64,000 nt of DNA from Halichoerus grypus (GCF_964656455.1 NC_135723.1:102873283-102937282); one strand, 5' to 3'. Positions 24,404 through 38,315 are shown, counted from the first letter of the stretch. The notes: a model not told the origin generated them from the letters alone. Numbers and translations are program-made.

Positions 24404-26183
24404 CACGGCTGTGCGCTCAGCTGCTTTGTTCTGAAGTTTCAGAGACGCACTCAAACTAGCTTAAGTAAAACGGGAGATAAAATATCTCATAAAGAAACAG
24501 GAATGTCTTATTAAATCTAAGGGAAAAATTCCCTCAGGCCTTGGGAGGAAAATTAAATCAAGAAATGGAAAACCAGGAGGAAGCCTTCTTTCTTTGCCTC
24601 TTGTCTCTGCATCTCCGTCTCTCCAGTTCCTTCTCCTCGTTCTGTAAAGCTGCTCTATTTCCCCCTGAACCCACACACCATGCGGAAATAGCCCCTGCCT
24701 CTCTCCACTCTCCTATTTCATGGCCGTCAGCTCCAGGAAACCGCAGACTCTGATCCCACACCGGGAAGCCTGGAGCGGGCTTCTGACCCAGGCGGGGCCG
24801 TCCCTGGGGCTGCGGAGGGGAGGGCAGGGCTCTGGCACCCGTGGGTGGGGGAGGATGGTGGTGGAGACCGCTTCCACTCTGGCGTTTTTCAAAGGGCTTC
24901 TGTGCTGAGCTGGAGGATGGTACCAGGGTGGCAAGAAGCCCTTTTGAAAAACTGAGCTCAAATCATTTTTGTTGCAGCCATGAAATTGCCGGCAGTTCTT
25001 GCCTTTGAGGCTTGTTTGTTAGTTAATATTTATTGGGCGCCTGCAGGGATTTTTGACATGGGGAAGCTGAGCTTGCCAAAATGCTGCCCAGTATAGAAAA
25101 ATGGGTCTCAAAATTGTCTGTGGGGTTCAGCGAGTATCTGCAAAGACAGCTGTTACTGGAAGAAGATTGTAAGACCTTGTTCTCACTCGCAGCAACGTGG
25201 AAGATGCAAATGCTCGATTTTAAATTCCGCGACTCAGTTCCGTAGCCATATTCTCACTGAAAGGGGTTTCTCTTGAGCCTGATGTGTTGTGAAACTTCTT
25301 CTATGATCAAGTGACAGCACTATTGCTTTTGGTGAGTTATGCAACATGATGCCTTTAAAACATTCTATCAAAATAGATGCAGGAGAGACTGAGGTCTGAA
25401 GGTAAGAATCACTTACAGTTTGAATTGATTTCATAAAGAATCTATTAGACACAGTCAATTAAACTCAAGAGCCTACAATAATTTGAGCTCTGGTGTTGAG
25501 TTTGAAGTAAAAAATAATGAAGATATTTTAGAAGACATATAATTACCGTCAGTAATTTGCCTGTTGTGTTTTGTTTTGATTTCCCGGAAGGGCTGATAGA
25601 GCGGGAGCTCGCTCTGCACGCACAGTCCTGCTGATCTGCGGGTCCAGGGCTGAAAGCTGCCTTCGTCAAGGCGGTGCATGGGTTTCAAAGTGCTGTGCCC
25701 TCAGGCAGTCACCTAAAGTCGTGTTATGTAAAATAGTCAACTTCAGAAGTTTCCAAATTCATGGGAGAAAAGGAGAGTCGATCCCAGATCAGTCTGTAAG
25801 GCAAATAGAGAACGGTCAGCGGAGAGCCTGAGTCGTGGGACAGGGAGGAGCAGGTGTGTCAAGGGAGAGGCGCGTCGGAGGGTGTCTGACTGTCCTGGGG
25901 ACTCCTTTCCACGAAGATAATGATGACCCTTCATTAACTGCCAGTCCTCAGCAGGAAGGCCTGTCGACCAAATTTAATTTCTAATTATGAAATCAGTACA
26001 AGTCTTTGAAGGGTGAGACTCTTGTCTGTCACCACCAGCGCCACGCCCCAACTCCCACCACACTGGTTGGTGGTTGGTCTCTCCAAAATGGCTGCTCAGC
26101 CAACCGCAGAGTCATTGACAGGGAGTCGGCATCAGTTAGTATCTTGTGACCACAGGCCCCATCCATTTCTTACAGTCACAACT
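24404..26183. other. Intronic sequence, no recognised element
   Basis: No gene. TATTTATTGGGCGCCTGC near 25028 faintly resembles an L2/MIR end. Confidence 0.4.
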
Positions 26184-26318
26184 AGCGAAAGCATCACAAG
26201 TATTTAGGATACACACAATTAGCGAAAGCATCACAAGTATTTAGGATACACACAATTAGCAAAAGCATCACGAGTATTTAGGATACACACAATTAGCAAA
26301 AGCATCACGAGTATTTAG
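26184..26318 (+). repeat. 37-bp tandem repeat, about 3.6 copies
   Basis: The unit begins AGCGAAAGCATCACAAGTAT and ends ACACAATT. Copies start at 26184, 26221, 26258 and 26295 (the last is 24 bp). Copies 3 and 4 share two changes (AGCAAAAG and CACGAG), suggesting two rounds of duplication. Confidence 0.97.
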
Positions 26319-28294
26319 CAGTCCCAGGGGAGGGGAGGATCTCAGGGAGCAGAAGACTCTCCCTGCTCAGAATACACAGCGCTTCACAGGACGGTGGGCT
26401 CCGTCCCGCCCCCTGGCACACTGGCTTGTGTCTTCAATTCCAGCTGGAATTGTGAGGCCATATTAGCTGCTGCTTCGTGTGTATCCTCTGGAAAATTTTT
26501 ACACTATCAATGACCTAAATTTGGATCTGGTGATAGTCTAGAGAAGGCCTCTTTCAGTTTTGGGAGCTGCAAAGAGTCTTCTCGTCTTAGTGTACTTCTG
26601 AAAGCTGCCTGGGTGAAGAAGAGATTGATTGGCTCAAAGATGGACCATTGTGAAGAAAATAATTGAACTCACTTCCTTCCTCCCTGGTGAGTGGGCCATC
26701 TGGTCGACCCTTCCGCCTTTAGCAAAGGGAAATAAAGTGCACAGTTACCAGCTGTCCCCACCAAGGCTGGCAGGGCTGGACCTTCGCCGTCCCTGCAGTC
26801 CCTGCTCTCCCGCTGCCACCCGCTTGCTCCTGCATCTGCAGCTTCCCATGCTGATCTTCCACAGTAGGGGGCTCCTTTAGGAAGAGCCCTTAGTGAGGCC
26901 TCTTCTCCTCTCACTTCTGCTGGAAGTGAGACCACTTCTGTCTCGTTAGCTGTGCATGACTATACGTACATTTGAGGAAAACAAACACACCATGAGGTGT
27001 ACCCGAAACACTCAAGGTGGGTATTTGCTGCGTGGGGAATGTGTGCTTCACTGTGGAATGACATGGCAGTGGCCTGGATCACCCTACTGTGGGGACCCAA
27101 CAGAGGTGAAGATGCCCGTTTCCCCTCCTGAGAGCTCGGAAGTGGGATTCTCTGTATTTACATTCTTTATAACGTATCAGAAATTTGATGTGCTTTTGAG
27201 TTCTTCCCATAGTGTCTATCAAATGGTACTGAAGCATTATTTGGTAGCAATAGCAATCAATCGTAAAGCAATATCTTACATTTCTATAGATGTTATAAAT
27301 TATAGTGTGCTTCCAAACACACTTGCATCTGGTCCTAACACCCAAGCACTGGATTCCTTTTGTCTTCCACCCCTTCTTTGCTTTTTTGTCCCATCCCTGA
27401 AGCCTTCAGTTTCTCTAATTTCTAAATAATCACCTCAGACTTTTCTTGAGAATCTCGACTCCTTATCATAAGGCACAAGGTGTGATAAAGTCAGCAAGGG
27501 ATATCTCGTGGGAGAGAGGAAGCTCAGGCCAAGATAAGGCATGTCGGGTTTGAGCACAGATGGGGAGGGCCTGGTGGACATGCACAGTGACCCCCCGTTA
27601 ATCCATTCACAGAACACTGTGGGTCTTCAATTATTATTTCAATCTGCATCTCTTCCATTTCAGTTGTACAATTGGCACATAAAATATCAAGCTCTCATTA
27701 CAGATTCCTAAGATAACATTCTGAAAACATGAATTTTATATTTCAAACAACCAAACAACCTAGGAAAAGGTTGAGTTTGTTTCTCATTCATTTGTTGTCT
27801 TTTTGCCTGAGTTGAGAATAAGTGTGAGCTGCAATTGCACGGGGACAAGGCAGTTGCCAACTATAGATGTCACTTTGCATGACATCTGTTAGGACCGACT
27901 GCGATTTCTGGCATCATCAGTGGAGTTGGGCTGGTATTAATGCTTTGCTTTCCTCATCAATCCACAATGGCTTTTCTGCCAGAGGTGCCAGTCAATAACA
28001 GAGTTACTTCTTATAAAGGCATTCATATGTCCATTCTTCCGTTCTGGAGGATTGGACCACAGTCCCGGAGCGCTGTGGTGTCCCTTGTTCTATACAAGAC
28101 ATCAGGAACGCCAGCACACCAAGTCGCTTGCAGACGGATGATGACACAGACATTAAATACATAATTTAATAGTGCAATAATGTTACAGAAAAGCATTTAC
28201 AAAGTGTTACGGTTGTGTCCAGATGGGGAAATAATGAACTCTGCCTGTGAAACCAGGCACGGCTTTCCAGAACGTGGGAGATGTGCCTCTGAGC
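26319..28294. other. Intronic sequence, no recognised element
   Basis: A 157-codon open frame at 26956-27429 has no recognisable domain and no splice context linking it to DPP6. Nothing else was identified. Confidence 0.4.
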
Positions 28295-28616
28295 CACGAG
28301 CTTTGTTTCTCACAGTCCTGGAGACCGGAAGCCCACAGCCAAAATGCAGGCTGCAGTGTCCCGTGGGCCCTTCCTCCTTAGGTTGCCGATGGCGCCTTCT
28401 TGCTGTGTCTTCTCACGTGGTCTTCCCCCGATGCATGTGTGTAGACAGGAGGCAAGCTCTCTGTTGTCTCTTCTTGTGAGGACACTGATCCTGTCCTGAG
28501 GGCCCCACCCTCATGACCTCATGTAACCCTCATTACCTCCCAGAGGCCCTCTGTCCACACTCTGGGTTCGAGCTTCCACGTGTGAGTTTGGGAGGGACAC
28601 AATTCAGGCCATAGCG
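28295..28616 (-). mobile_element. MaLR (MST/MLT1-class) LTR, antisense
   Basis: TTTGTTTCTCACAGTCCTGG, CTTCTTGTGAGGACACTGAT, CCACCCTCATGACCTCATGT and GGACACAATTCAGGCCATAG are in the order of an antisense MaLR LTR. The end near the LTR 3' terminus is missing. Confidence 0.7.
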
Positions 28617-28639
28617 GCCTGACGTCCTTCCTCTCAGCT

Positions 28640-28912
28640 ACACTTCTTGTAGTTTCTGTTCAAATGTCACTTTATTAGAAAATCTCTTTGACCTCCTTAT
28701 ATACAAACAGGATGCAACCCCCACCCTTGACTCCCTTGTCCTGCTTTTTTATTCTCTTAGTGGGTTTATCTGTTTATTGTTTGTGCCCCATCCCTGCACT
28801 AGAATACAAGAAAGGAAATATGGAAAAATGAAAGCCATTCAGCTTGCTGGGCTGATAGAAGTGCAGTCTGTTTTGTTCACTGCCCTACCCAAGGTTCTCA
28901 GGGTAGGGTTGG
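28640..28912 (+). mobile_element. LINE-2 3' region
   Basis: CTGTTCAAATGTCACTTTAT, then TTTATCTGTTTATTGTTTGT and CATCCCTGCACTAGAATACA resemble the L2 3' UTR. The ATGG array follows where the L2 tail would be. Confidence 0.6.
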
Positions 28913-28940
28913 CAGGGAAGGTGCTGGATAGACATGTGTT

Positions 28941-29128
28941 GGATGGATGGATGGGTGCATAGGTGGATGGATAGATGGACGGACAGACGGGTGGATGGAT
29001 GAATAGATGGATGGATGGATGGATGGATGGGTGCATAGGTGGATGGATAGATGGACAGACAGACGGGTGGATGGATGAATAGATAGATGGATGGATGGAT
29101 GGATGGATGGATGGATGGATGGATGGAT
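28941..29128 (+). repeat. ATGG/ATAG array with a 76-bp higher-order period
   Basis: GGAT/GGAC/AGAC tetranucleotides make up the tract. The marker GTGCATAGGTGGATGGATAG occurs at 28955 and 29031, giving a 76-bp higher-order period over about two copies. The 3' end is a pure ATGG run. Confidence 0.95.
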
Positions 29129-29822
29129 GAAAGGTTTGATCACCTCGTTACACCAAATTGTTCATTGTAGACACGCTCTTCCATTTTACTGGATCTCTGA
29201 GGTATGCTTGTGGTACTGAACAGAACAGGGAATGTCTTATAGTCTCACTTTCACTATTCTAGGCAAAAATATATAATTCTGCCAAGAAATGCACTACTGA
29301 AGCTTAGCGTTTCAGGGCATAATTTATTAACTTGTCTTGTCCTTCATGGGAAGCAGCGTCAGCTCTCCTCAAATTTTCAATAATTCAGCTCCTGCAAGTT
29401 AAGATGAGGAAGTCATTTGAATCTGGGAGCCAAATGAGATGTTCAGAGAAGCACATATTTATCTGCATTCTAACTCAAAGAAAGTCTCTATGCTCTGGTT
29501 ACATCCATGTAGAAATTAAATGTGTATATAGACCATGACTAGAAAGGAAAATGGGGAAAATGAAAAGTTTTATTTTCTTGGATTAGCAAGATTACTCATG
29601 ATTTGTTTCCTCCCTAACTTGTTTCCTGTTAGTATTGTTAACAATCGTATTTGTGTCAGTTAAAAAAGAAATTACCTGTACTGTGAAATGTGAAATTTGG
29701 CAAATGAAAATGGAGTTTAGTAAAGAATGTCTGCTTTCATGTGGGCAAAATTGCCCTTTTTAAATGTGTAAGAATGCTGCCTGGAAGGCAATATGGTGCA
29801 TCTGTCTTTAAGAAATGATGTT
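29129..29822. other. Intronic sequence, no recognised element
   Basis: AT-rich; no gene or repeat recognised. Confidence 0.5.
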
Positions 29823-30008
29823 GGGGCACCTGGGTGGCTCAGTCAGTTAAGCATCTGACTCTTGGTTTCGGCTCAGGTCCTGAGATTGAGCCCCTCGTTT
29901 GGGCTCCCTGCTGAGCATGGAGCCTACTTAAGATTCTCTCTCTCCCTCTCCCTCTATTCCTCCCTCTTCCCCCTCCCTCTCTCTCTCTCTAAAAAAGAAA
30001 GAAAGCAA
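29823..30008 (+). mobile_element. CAN/SINEC retroposon, older copy
   Basis: The head GGGGCACCTGGGTGGCTCAG is followed by TTAAGCATCTGACTCTTGG, a CT-rich region and an AAAGAAAG tail. Target duplication is not clear. Confidence 0.94.
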
Positions 30009-31009
30009 GCAATGGTGTCATTGACCCAGGATCACTTCCCTTGAGTACACTATGCTGTCAATGCCTGTTTGGTTATTTAGGGTACATTCTCCCATTCAAT
30101 AATATATACCAAACTGGTTTTCTCTGCAAAGTATTTTCTTAGTCCAGTGAACAGGAGGAAGGCAGAGTCTTTGTCCCCTTTCCAGAAGTCCTTGCCTCCC
30201 ATTCGTTTTCCACCCCTGCATAGCAACTTCACAGCTTTGTATCTCTCTCTTCCATCCTATATGTGTTCATAGAACTTTTACTCTATTGGACATTTTTAAG
30301 ATCTTTTATTTCCACCTCCTTTCTGGATGATTGGACCTCCAGGACCCCCGTTAGGTGTTCACCATCCTGCACACTTCCTGGTGAAGCATCTCATTCTACT
30401 GTGAGGTGATAGAATTTTGAAGTTGTACTGAAACACAGTTCTACCTTCTGGAGCTGTACAGAATAAGTCTCCTCTTCCATGTGATAGTTCAAGTGGATGA
30501 AGACTCTTAAGTATTTGGCTTTTGAGGCTGAACTCTTCCTTCAACGTGACATGTTTTGCAAACATCTCCATCTTCTGGTCATCTTGGTAGACACTCTGAC
30601 ACCATCCAGCCTAGACCTGGACATCCCACTGTGGATGTGTTGGGGCTGGTAAGAGGCTCACTGAGTCTCAGAAGGACCTCTGTCACTGCAACATGGGTTC
30701 AAGTACACTTCTACAAGTAAATCAGCTACACTACTAGCTCATCAAGAAATTGACACAAAGAAAAAGTCTTGGGCTTCTTCATGCATATAAACTTTGACCA
30801 GTGTATTTAATAGATATGTTTAGTACAGATTTTAGAATCCTAGATTATTATTAACAACAAGATTCAAAAGATACCAATTGTTTGAGCTGATGAAGACAAT
30901 AACATTAATGTTATTATTCTGTATCTTGAATAAGATTTGGTCTTGACGATTAAAATATTCTGGTTTGATTGTTACCCTGGGATTTAATATGAACAGTGTT
31001 TGTGAAATG
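30009..31009. other. Intronic sequence, no recognised element
   Basis: Nothing identified. Confidence 0.5.
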
Positions 31010-31018
31010 TCCGCTAGG

Positions 31019-31248
31019 GGGGTGCCTGGGTCCTCAGTCAGTTAAGCCTCTAACTCTTGATTTCAGCTTAGGTCATGATCTCAGAGTTGTGAGATCGAGC
31101 CCCGTGTCACATAGGGCTCCATACTGGGTGTGGAGCTACTTAAGATTCTCTCTCTCCCTCTCCCTCTGCCCCTCCCCTCCCTCACACACTCGCACTCTCT
31201 CTGTCTCTCAAAGAAAGAAAGAAAGAAAGAAAGAAAAAGAAAGAAAGA
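31019..31248 (+). mobile_element. CAN/SINEC retroposon
   Basis: A GGGTGCCTGGGTCCTCAG head with a diverged body, a CT-rich middle and a long AAAG-repeat tail. It is flanked by an imperfect 10-bp duplication (TCCGCTAGGG upstream, TCCACTAGGG downstream). Confidence 0.93.
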
Positions 31249-32833
31249 TCCACTAGGGTCTGCGAGACATTATGTGTACTACCTTGTTCATATGAATAAT
31301 ACTGCTTCAAGGTTTATGCTATTCACAAATTTGGTGAATTTTCAAATTTTCTTCATGAACTTGGGCAAAGTGAAAAGCTGCTGAATCAGCAAAATCTGAT
31401 TACTTCTTCTTGTTATTGGCCTGTGATTTTCTTGCATAGGAAAATCTATCCATTCAGAAATGAGATCAACTCAGTATAACTTTTTGTCATTTTTAAGTGC
31501 TAAAAAGCCACTTCTTAATAGATAAATTCTGGATAGCAAATAAGATTGGTAGAAATTTTTAAACAACAATAAAATCCTTTCTTGCTAAGACCATAGTGGC
31601 CCTCAGAATTTCTCTTAATTTGATAATCTAGATAGCCAATATTGAATATTTGCATGTCAATTATTAATCATTTGCCATCCTCCATTTAATGTCACCTTTA
31701 TTTCGATTTGCAGAAATTTGCTACATTCTAATGAACTTTGAGTTTGGGATGAAGCTGTATTTGGGTATTGCATTATCTACTTTTTGAGGCCACCTCTATT
31801 CTACTTCATCTTGAGTTGGAGTTAATATGAGTTGTAATTATGGGCACTATAAGAGAGAATGTTTTGTGTTCTGTTTATGGGCAGAAGGAGCAGTAGGCCG
31901 TTTGCAGTGTGACCATATGTCTTTATTTGCCTTGGGGAGTGCCAGTTGCTCTTGTATTACTGATGATAATTTTTATCAATATAAACTATTATGTTTATTA
32001 ATTATTAATTATAAATATTAACCAGTTTGTCTCTCTAAGGATCCCAGCTTAGAATGTAAATTATATGAGCACCCTGATTTGAAAGGAATTGAAAGTTGGT
32101 TTCAGCAGCCAATATGCCTGAATAATTTCCTAGATTTATCCAACCTTTAGCGCACTTTAGCAATGTCTCCAGATTCTTCCTCCCATCCCTAACCCCTGCG
32201 ACTGTGCAAACACAGCTCCCAGGAGGGATGAAAATCTAGAATAGGTATAAGTGAATCACCCAATGAAGAGACCTGGGCAATCTTGAAGTCTTGTATGAAG
32301 TTCTACAGAAGGAAGAAAGGGCTCAAGATCATGAGCAGTGGGTCCAGGTTAATTATACTCGGCATGCAGGATGTGCTAAATAAATGTTTGAATCTGGTAC
32401 CCTGAAATAGAAGTTAATGGTGTGGATGTGAATGAGAAGGAAGATGAGAGAGGACTTGGAGCCGGCAATATTAATCATACTTGGGTTTGACTCAGTGGGG
32501 TTAGGAGGTTGGCTGTCACGAAGAGAAACGCCACAGTTGCCCTGTGCTGTGGAACCCAGTGTCCCGAGTGAAGAGACAGTCAGTTCTCAGCAAAGCTGTA
32601 AACATAATATACTATCACATTCGTTCTTGAGATCAGGTTTTGCTGTGTTACAGGGACGAGAGCAGGAGACCGAAGGGCAGGAAAAAGAGCTACTCGTAGT
32701 TTCAAGGATGAGAATATGCCTCATTCACTCTTCCGTGTCTTGGTTTTTGATTCAAATGGAATGTATTTATTTGGTTTTTATTTTATTTCCTTACTTTACT
32801 CACTGGGTTTCTCTTTCCTGTTGTTGTTTTTAG
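31249..32833. other. Intronic sequence up to the exon 2 acceptor
   Basis: AT-rich. GATGTGCTAAATAAATGTTT near 32369 resembles an L2 tail. An open frame at 32432-32833 runs into the exon 2 acceptor and stops at its TAG; it is not a plausible exon. Confidence 0.5.
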
Positions 32834-33789
<956 letters not shown>

Positions 33790-33933
33790 ATTTTTACAAA
33801 AAGTGCCAGTAAATGATGATGTACTTTTAAATGATTCCAAAACTTCAGTGACAAAAAGAGTAACCTGTACCCTTAAACCAAAACTAGGTAAAGGTATCAC
33901 AAGAAATGAAAACTATAATCAGTATCCCTTATG

Positions 33934-34132
33934 GGGGCGCCTGGGGGGCTCAGTCGTTAAGCGTCTGCCTTCGGCTCAGGTCATGGTCCCAGGGTCCTGG
34001 GATCGAGCCCCACATCGGGCTCCCTGCTCAGCGGGGAGTCTGCTTTTCCCTCTCTAAGTCCCCCTGCTTGTGTTCCCTCTCTCGCTGTGTCTCTCTCTGT
34101 CAAATAAATAAATAAAATCTTTATTTAAAAAA
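33934..34132 (+). mobile_element. CAN/SINEC retroposon inside old L1
   Basis: Near-consensus head GGGGCGCCTGGGGGGCTCAG and tail CAAATAAATAAATAAAATCT. A 10-bp duplication ATCCCTTATG (33924-33933 and 34133-34142) lies within L1 sequence that reads continuously across the insertion. Confidence 0.97.
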
Positions 34133-36235
34133 ATCCCTTATGAATATAGATGTAAAAATCTCAACAGAATGCTAGCAAACTGAATCCAGCAACATATAAA
34201 AAGGATTATACACCTTAACCAAATGTGATTTATCCCAGGAAAATAAATTTGATTTAATGTATGAAAATCAATGTAATACATACATATTAATAGAATAAAG
34301 GGAGGGAAGGAACCCACAGAGCTGACATTTGCAAAGTCCAAAATCTTTTCATAACAAAATATTCAACAAGCTAGTAGAAATTTCCTCAACCTGATAAAGA
34401 GCATGTATGAAAAACCCACAACTAATATCATACTTAATGGTGAAAGGTTGAAAGCATTTCCCTAAGATCAGGAACAGACAAGGATGCTCAGTCTCCCCAT
34501 ATCTATTTAACATTCTATTAGAGATTCTAGCCAAGGCAATGCAAGGGAAAAAAATACAGATAGGAAAAAAGTAAATGATTTCTATTTTCAGATGACATGA
34601 ACTTGTATATAGAAAATCTTAAGGAATACACACACACACACACACAAATGCAGCAAGGCTGGATAATACAAGATCAATATACAGAAATCATTTGTATTCC
34701 CATACATTAGCAATGAACAATCTAAAAATTAAATTAAGAAAGTGATTCTACCTGCAATAGTTTTGAAAATAATAAAGTACTTAGGAATAATTTAACAGAA
34801 GATATACAAACTTGTGTGCTGAAAAATCATAAAACATAATTGAAAGAAATTAAAGAAGACCTAAGTAAATGAAAAGATACTCTGTGTTTATGGATTGGAA
34901 GATCTAATATTGGTAATATAGCAATACTTCCCAAATACATTTATAGACTCAATCCAATCTTTATAAAAATCCCAATTTCCTTTATTGGAGAAATAGGCAA
35001 GCTGATTCTAAAATTCATATGAAAATACAAGGGACTCAGAATAACCAAAACAACCTTGAAAAAGAAGGGTTAAAGTACTTCCTGATTTTAAAACTTACTC
35101 TAAAGCTACAGTAATGATGGTACTAGCATAAGTATAGACATATAGATTAACGGAATAGAACTGAGGGTTCAGAAGTAAACCCATACATCTATGGCCAATT
35201 GATTTTTACAAAGGTGCCAAGATCTTTCGATGGGGAAAGAATAGTCTTTTCAACAAATAGCGCTTGCCCAACTGAATATCCACATGCAAAAGAGCAAAGT
35301 TGGAGCCCTACCTCACACTGTATACAAAAATCACCTCAATGTTGATCAACAACCTAATAAAAGAGCTAAAACTACAAAATTCTTGAAGAAAACTTAGGGG
35401 CATATATTTATGACCTTGAATTAGGCAACAGTTTCTTAGATATGACACCAGAAGCATAAGCAACCAAAGAAAAAATAGATAAATTGGACTTCATCGAACT
35501 TAAAAATGTTTGTGCATCAGTGGGCACTATCAAGAAAGTGAAAAGACAACCCATAGAATGTGAGAAAATATTTGCAACATATATGTTCAGTAGAGGTCAA
35601 GTGTCCAGATTGTATAAAGAATTATTATCACTCAAAACAGAGAAACAATTTAATTAAAAACAACCAAAGGATTTAAAAAACACTTATCCAAAGAAATATA
35701 AATGGCCAATAAGCATTAAAAAAAGATGTTCAACATCATTAGTCATTAAGGAAATGCCAGTCATACTCACAGTATACCACTTCATACCCACTAGGATGGC
35801 TATGAAAAGGAAAAAAAAAAAAAGGAAAATAACAGGTATTGGTAAGGATGTGGAAAAATGGGGAACTTCAAACATTATTAGTAGGAATGTAAAATTGTGT
35901 AGACTCTGTGGAAAACTGTTCAGTAGTTCCTCAAAAAGTAAACATAGAGTTAGCATATGACCGAGTCATTCCACTCCCAGGTATATACCCCCCAAAATTG
36001 AAAACATATGTTCATACAGAAGCTTCCATATGGATGTCCATAGGACCATTATTGATAAGAGCCAAAAAGATAGAAGACATTATGCTAAGTGAAGGAAGTT
36101 AGACCCAAAAGGCCACATAGTGTATTATCCCAGAATGGGCAAATCCACAGAGATAGAGGTACATTAGTGGTTGCTCGGGGCTAGAGGTGGGGACAGTGAG
36201 AAGTGACTGCTAATAGGTATGAGATTTATTTCCTT

Positions 36236-36405
36236 TTTTAAAAAATGATGTATTTTTAGAGAAGCTTTAGATTCACAGAAAAATTGAGAGGAAGTCACAG
36301 AGATGTCCCATATACCGTCTGTCCCCACACAACGTATAAGCTCCCTGGTTATCAACGTCCCCACTGAGTGGTACATTTGATACGACTGATAAGCCTACAT
36401 GGACG
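36236..36405 (-). mobile_element. L1M 3' fragment, antisense, within another L1
   Basis: TAGAGAAGCTTTAGATTCAC, CACAGAGATGTCCCATATAC and GTGGTACATTTGATACGACT match the same family as the element at 40516-41655. It interrupts the 3' UTR of the sense L1M. Confidence 0.7.
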
Positions 36406-36545
36406 CATCAAAATAAGATTTCTTTTGGGAGTGATGAAAATATTTGGAATTTGAGAGTGGTGATGGATTCACAACTCTGTTAATACATCAAGAGCTACTG
36501 AATTGTACATATTAAAAAGTGAAACTTCATAGTAAATCAATTTCA

Positions 36546-38315
36546 TCTCACTTGAGCTGTTAGTTTACATGATAGTGGAAACATTATAAAAAAACATGGG
36601 GTAATCTGGCCATACTTATATACTAAAGTACCATAAAAACTTGCCTAATGTTGAAGAGGTTTCAGTAGCAATTATGAAAGAGAATGTTGCTCTCTCTCCC
36701 CGAGTATGCTTTATGAGCTTACCTGAGTTGCCTGGGGCACCTGGACTCAGGATTCAATACGGTGCATCTGATTGATCACGGAAAAAATGGATTCAGCCAT
36801 TGAAATCTGAGTAGGGGGAGGGTTAGTAAAGACAAATACTTGTTCTATTTTGTGATTGGCTGACGATGATTCACCTTAGCTGGCGATGTCAGCAACCACG
36901 TACTTTTAATTAACATGGAGGAAATCAGGTCTTCCTCAGGATTCACGGAGTACGTGTCCCTACCATTGCTTTTCTTTGAACAGAACTGTGCTTTATACGA
37001 GAAAGTGATTATTGAACAGTTGATTCTGTGGTTGTCCAGCACTGGAGAGGGGGCTTAGAAAGAAGAGTGTTTTAAGTACTTCACAGTTGCTGCCGCCCTC
37101 CCAAGGCACACATGAGTGTCCATGTCACCCCAAGTCCTAGGGTGCCTGCATTCGTCACTTCAGTGTGAAATAAAAGGGCACTCCCCCCCCCCCCCGCAGC
37201 TCCTTTCTCCCCAATGGTCCAGCAGCAAGGCTGGGTGGTAAATGTTCTCGCGGAATAAATTTTGAACCAGTCCGGAAGCCTTCCCTCCTTGTGCCCATGC
37301 AACACCCACAGAGAGCTGTCCCTCGGTCTTCTCCACTGCGTAGGGAAGCGTGTCCCAGTCTCTCAAATGCAGCCGCTAACCCTGCGAGTCATTTACATTC
37401 AGCTCTCATGCGCGGTGTGCCTCCTGCAATAGAGAATATCGTCATTGTAACCATTACCTCTTCGAATGCTGGCGGCCAGTTGTCAGGGGCAACAACAATG
37501 GGCAGGAGGCATCTGCTGGTGGTGGGGCTGGGGTGCCTCCCTGAATTCCAGGAGAGGCTTTGAAGAGCAGAATTTCTTTTATTCTTCTGTCAAAATAAAA
37601 ATGTGGCTGAGCCTTGCCTAACCCTTGGGCCCTGTTGGGCTTCTGTGGCTAGTATTTTGTTTTGCAGGTTGTGCTGCTCAGGGAGTGTGTGTCCTAGGTT
37701 AGGACGATCAGCCATGCCTGTTCAGTAGCAAAGGGACTGCCGTCCCTCCCACCGCGGGCTTTCTGCATCCGCCGTCCTGGGCTGCAGCACTGGCTTTTGT
37801 TTGGCAATCAAAATTCGGTCAGGCAGAAGAGAATGTCAAATCGCTCAACCTGCCCCTGGCTCCAGAGCTTTCGCAAATTTACGAACCTGCAGAGCATCCT
37901 CACCTCAACCAATAGGACGTACTCACTGGTCAAACATAAATGCTCCCCTGTTGGGGGCTGAGAGCATTGAGCTCGTGTTGGGTGCAATGTGAGAAAAGGA
38001 GACACAAATGCTCTTCCTGAGAGCTTAGCGTTGGTTGAAAAAGACGGAAGGAACATGCATGAGGAGAATTTCGCAGACGTGTGATCAGGAAGCAAAAACA
38101 AAAGAGGAGTCTTAGGCAGGGCTTGGGTAAGCCCTGTTGAGTGCTGCCTGTCACTGAGTCACTGACCTAAAGACCGTGAGCACCACTAAGGGCCACAGTG
38201 GCTTCCACTGGGTGAGGGACGAAGAGCAGCCTTAAGGAGAGGAGAGTCCTAGGACGACAACACCCTGCCTTCGCACCCAGCCTTGCCTCCGTTTTGATAG
38301 ACTTACTTAGAAATT
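36546..38315. other. Intronic sequence, no recognised element
   Basis: Contains a C-run at 37183-37196. Short overlapping frames only; no gene. Confidence 0.45.

Larger units (their letters stand above)
1..32833 (+). other. DPP6: DPP6 intron 1 (3' part)
   Basis: This is everything upstream of exon 2. I found no earlier DPP6 coding exon in it, so the first exon lies upstream of the window or is an unrecognised alternative. The content is interspersed repeats, tandem arrays and CpG-rich stretches listed separately, separated by sequence without recognisable genes. Assignment as an intron is inferred from the + strand exon order. Confidence 0.85.
33790..36545 (+). mobile_element. Old LINE-1 (L1M class), ORF2 and 3' UTR remnant
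   Basis: Degenerate ORF2 sequence runs through 33890-36150. It includes a GATGACATGAACTTGTATAT segment (the decayed reverse-transcriptase active-site region) near 34593, and a 3' UTR with GTGATGGATTCACAACTCTG near 36460. It is interrupted by a SINE (33934-34132) and by an antisense L1 piece (36236-36405). A CA microsatellite occupies 34628-34646. Frames are heavily broken. Confidence 0.85.

Noticed and set aside
26085..26097. YY1-like motif AAAATGGCTGC
   Set aside because: A single short match without promoter context is expected by chance in 64 kb.
26956..27429. A 157-codon open frame in intron 1
   Set aside because: No recognisable domain, no conserved-looking composition and no splice connection to DPP6.
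32432..32833. Open frame abutting exon 2 as an alternative DPP6 first exon
   Set aside because: It runs through the pyrimidine tract and stops at the acceptor TAG. It has no donor and does not join exon 2 in frame.
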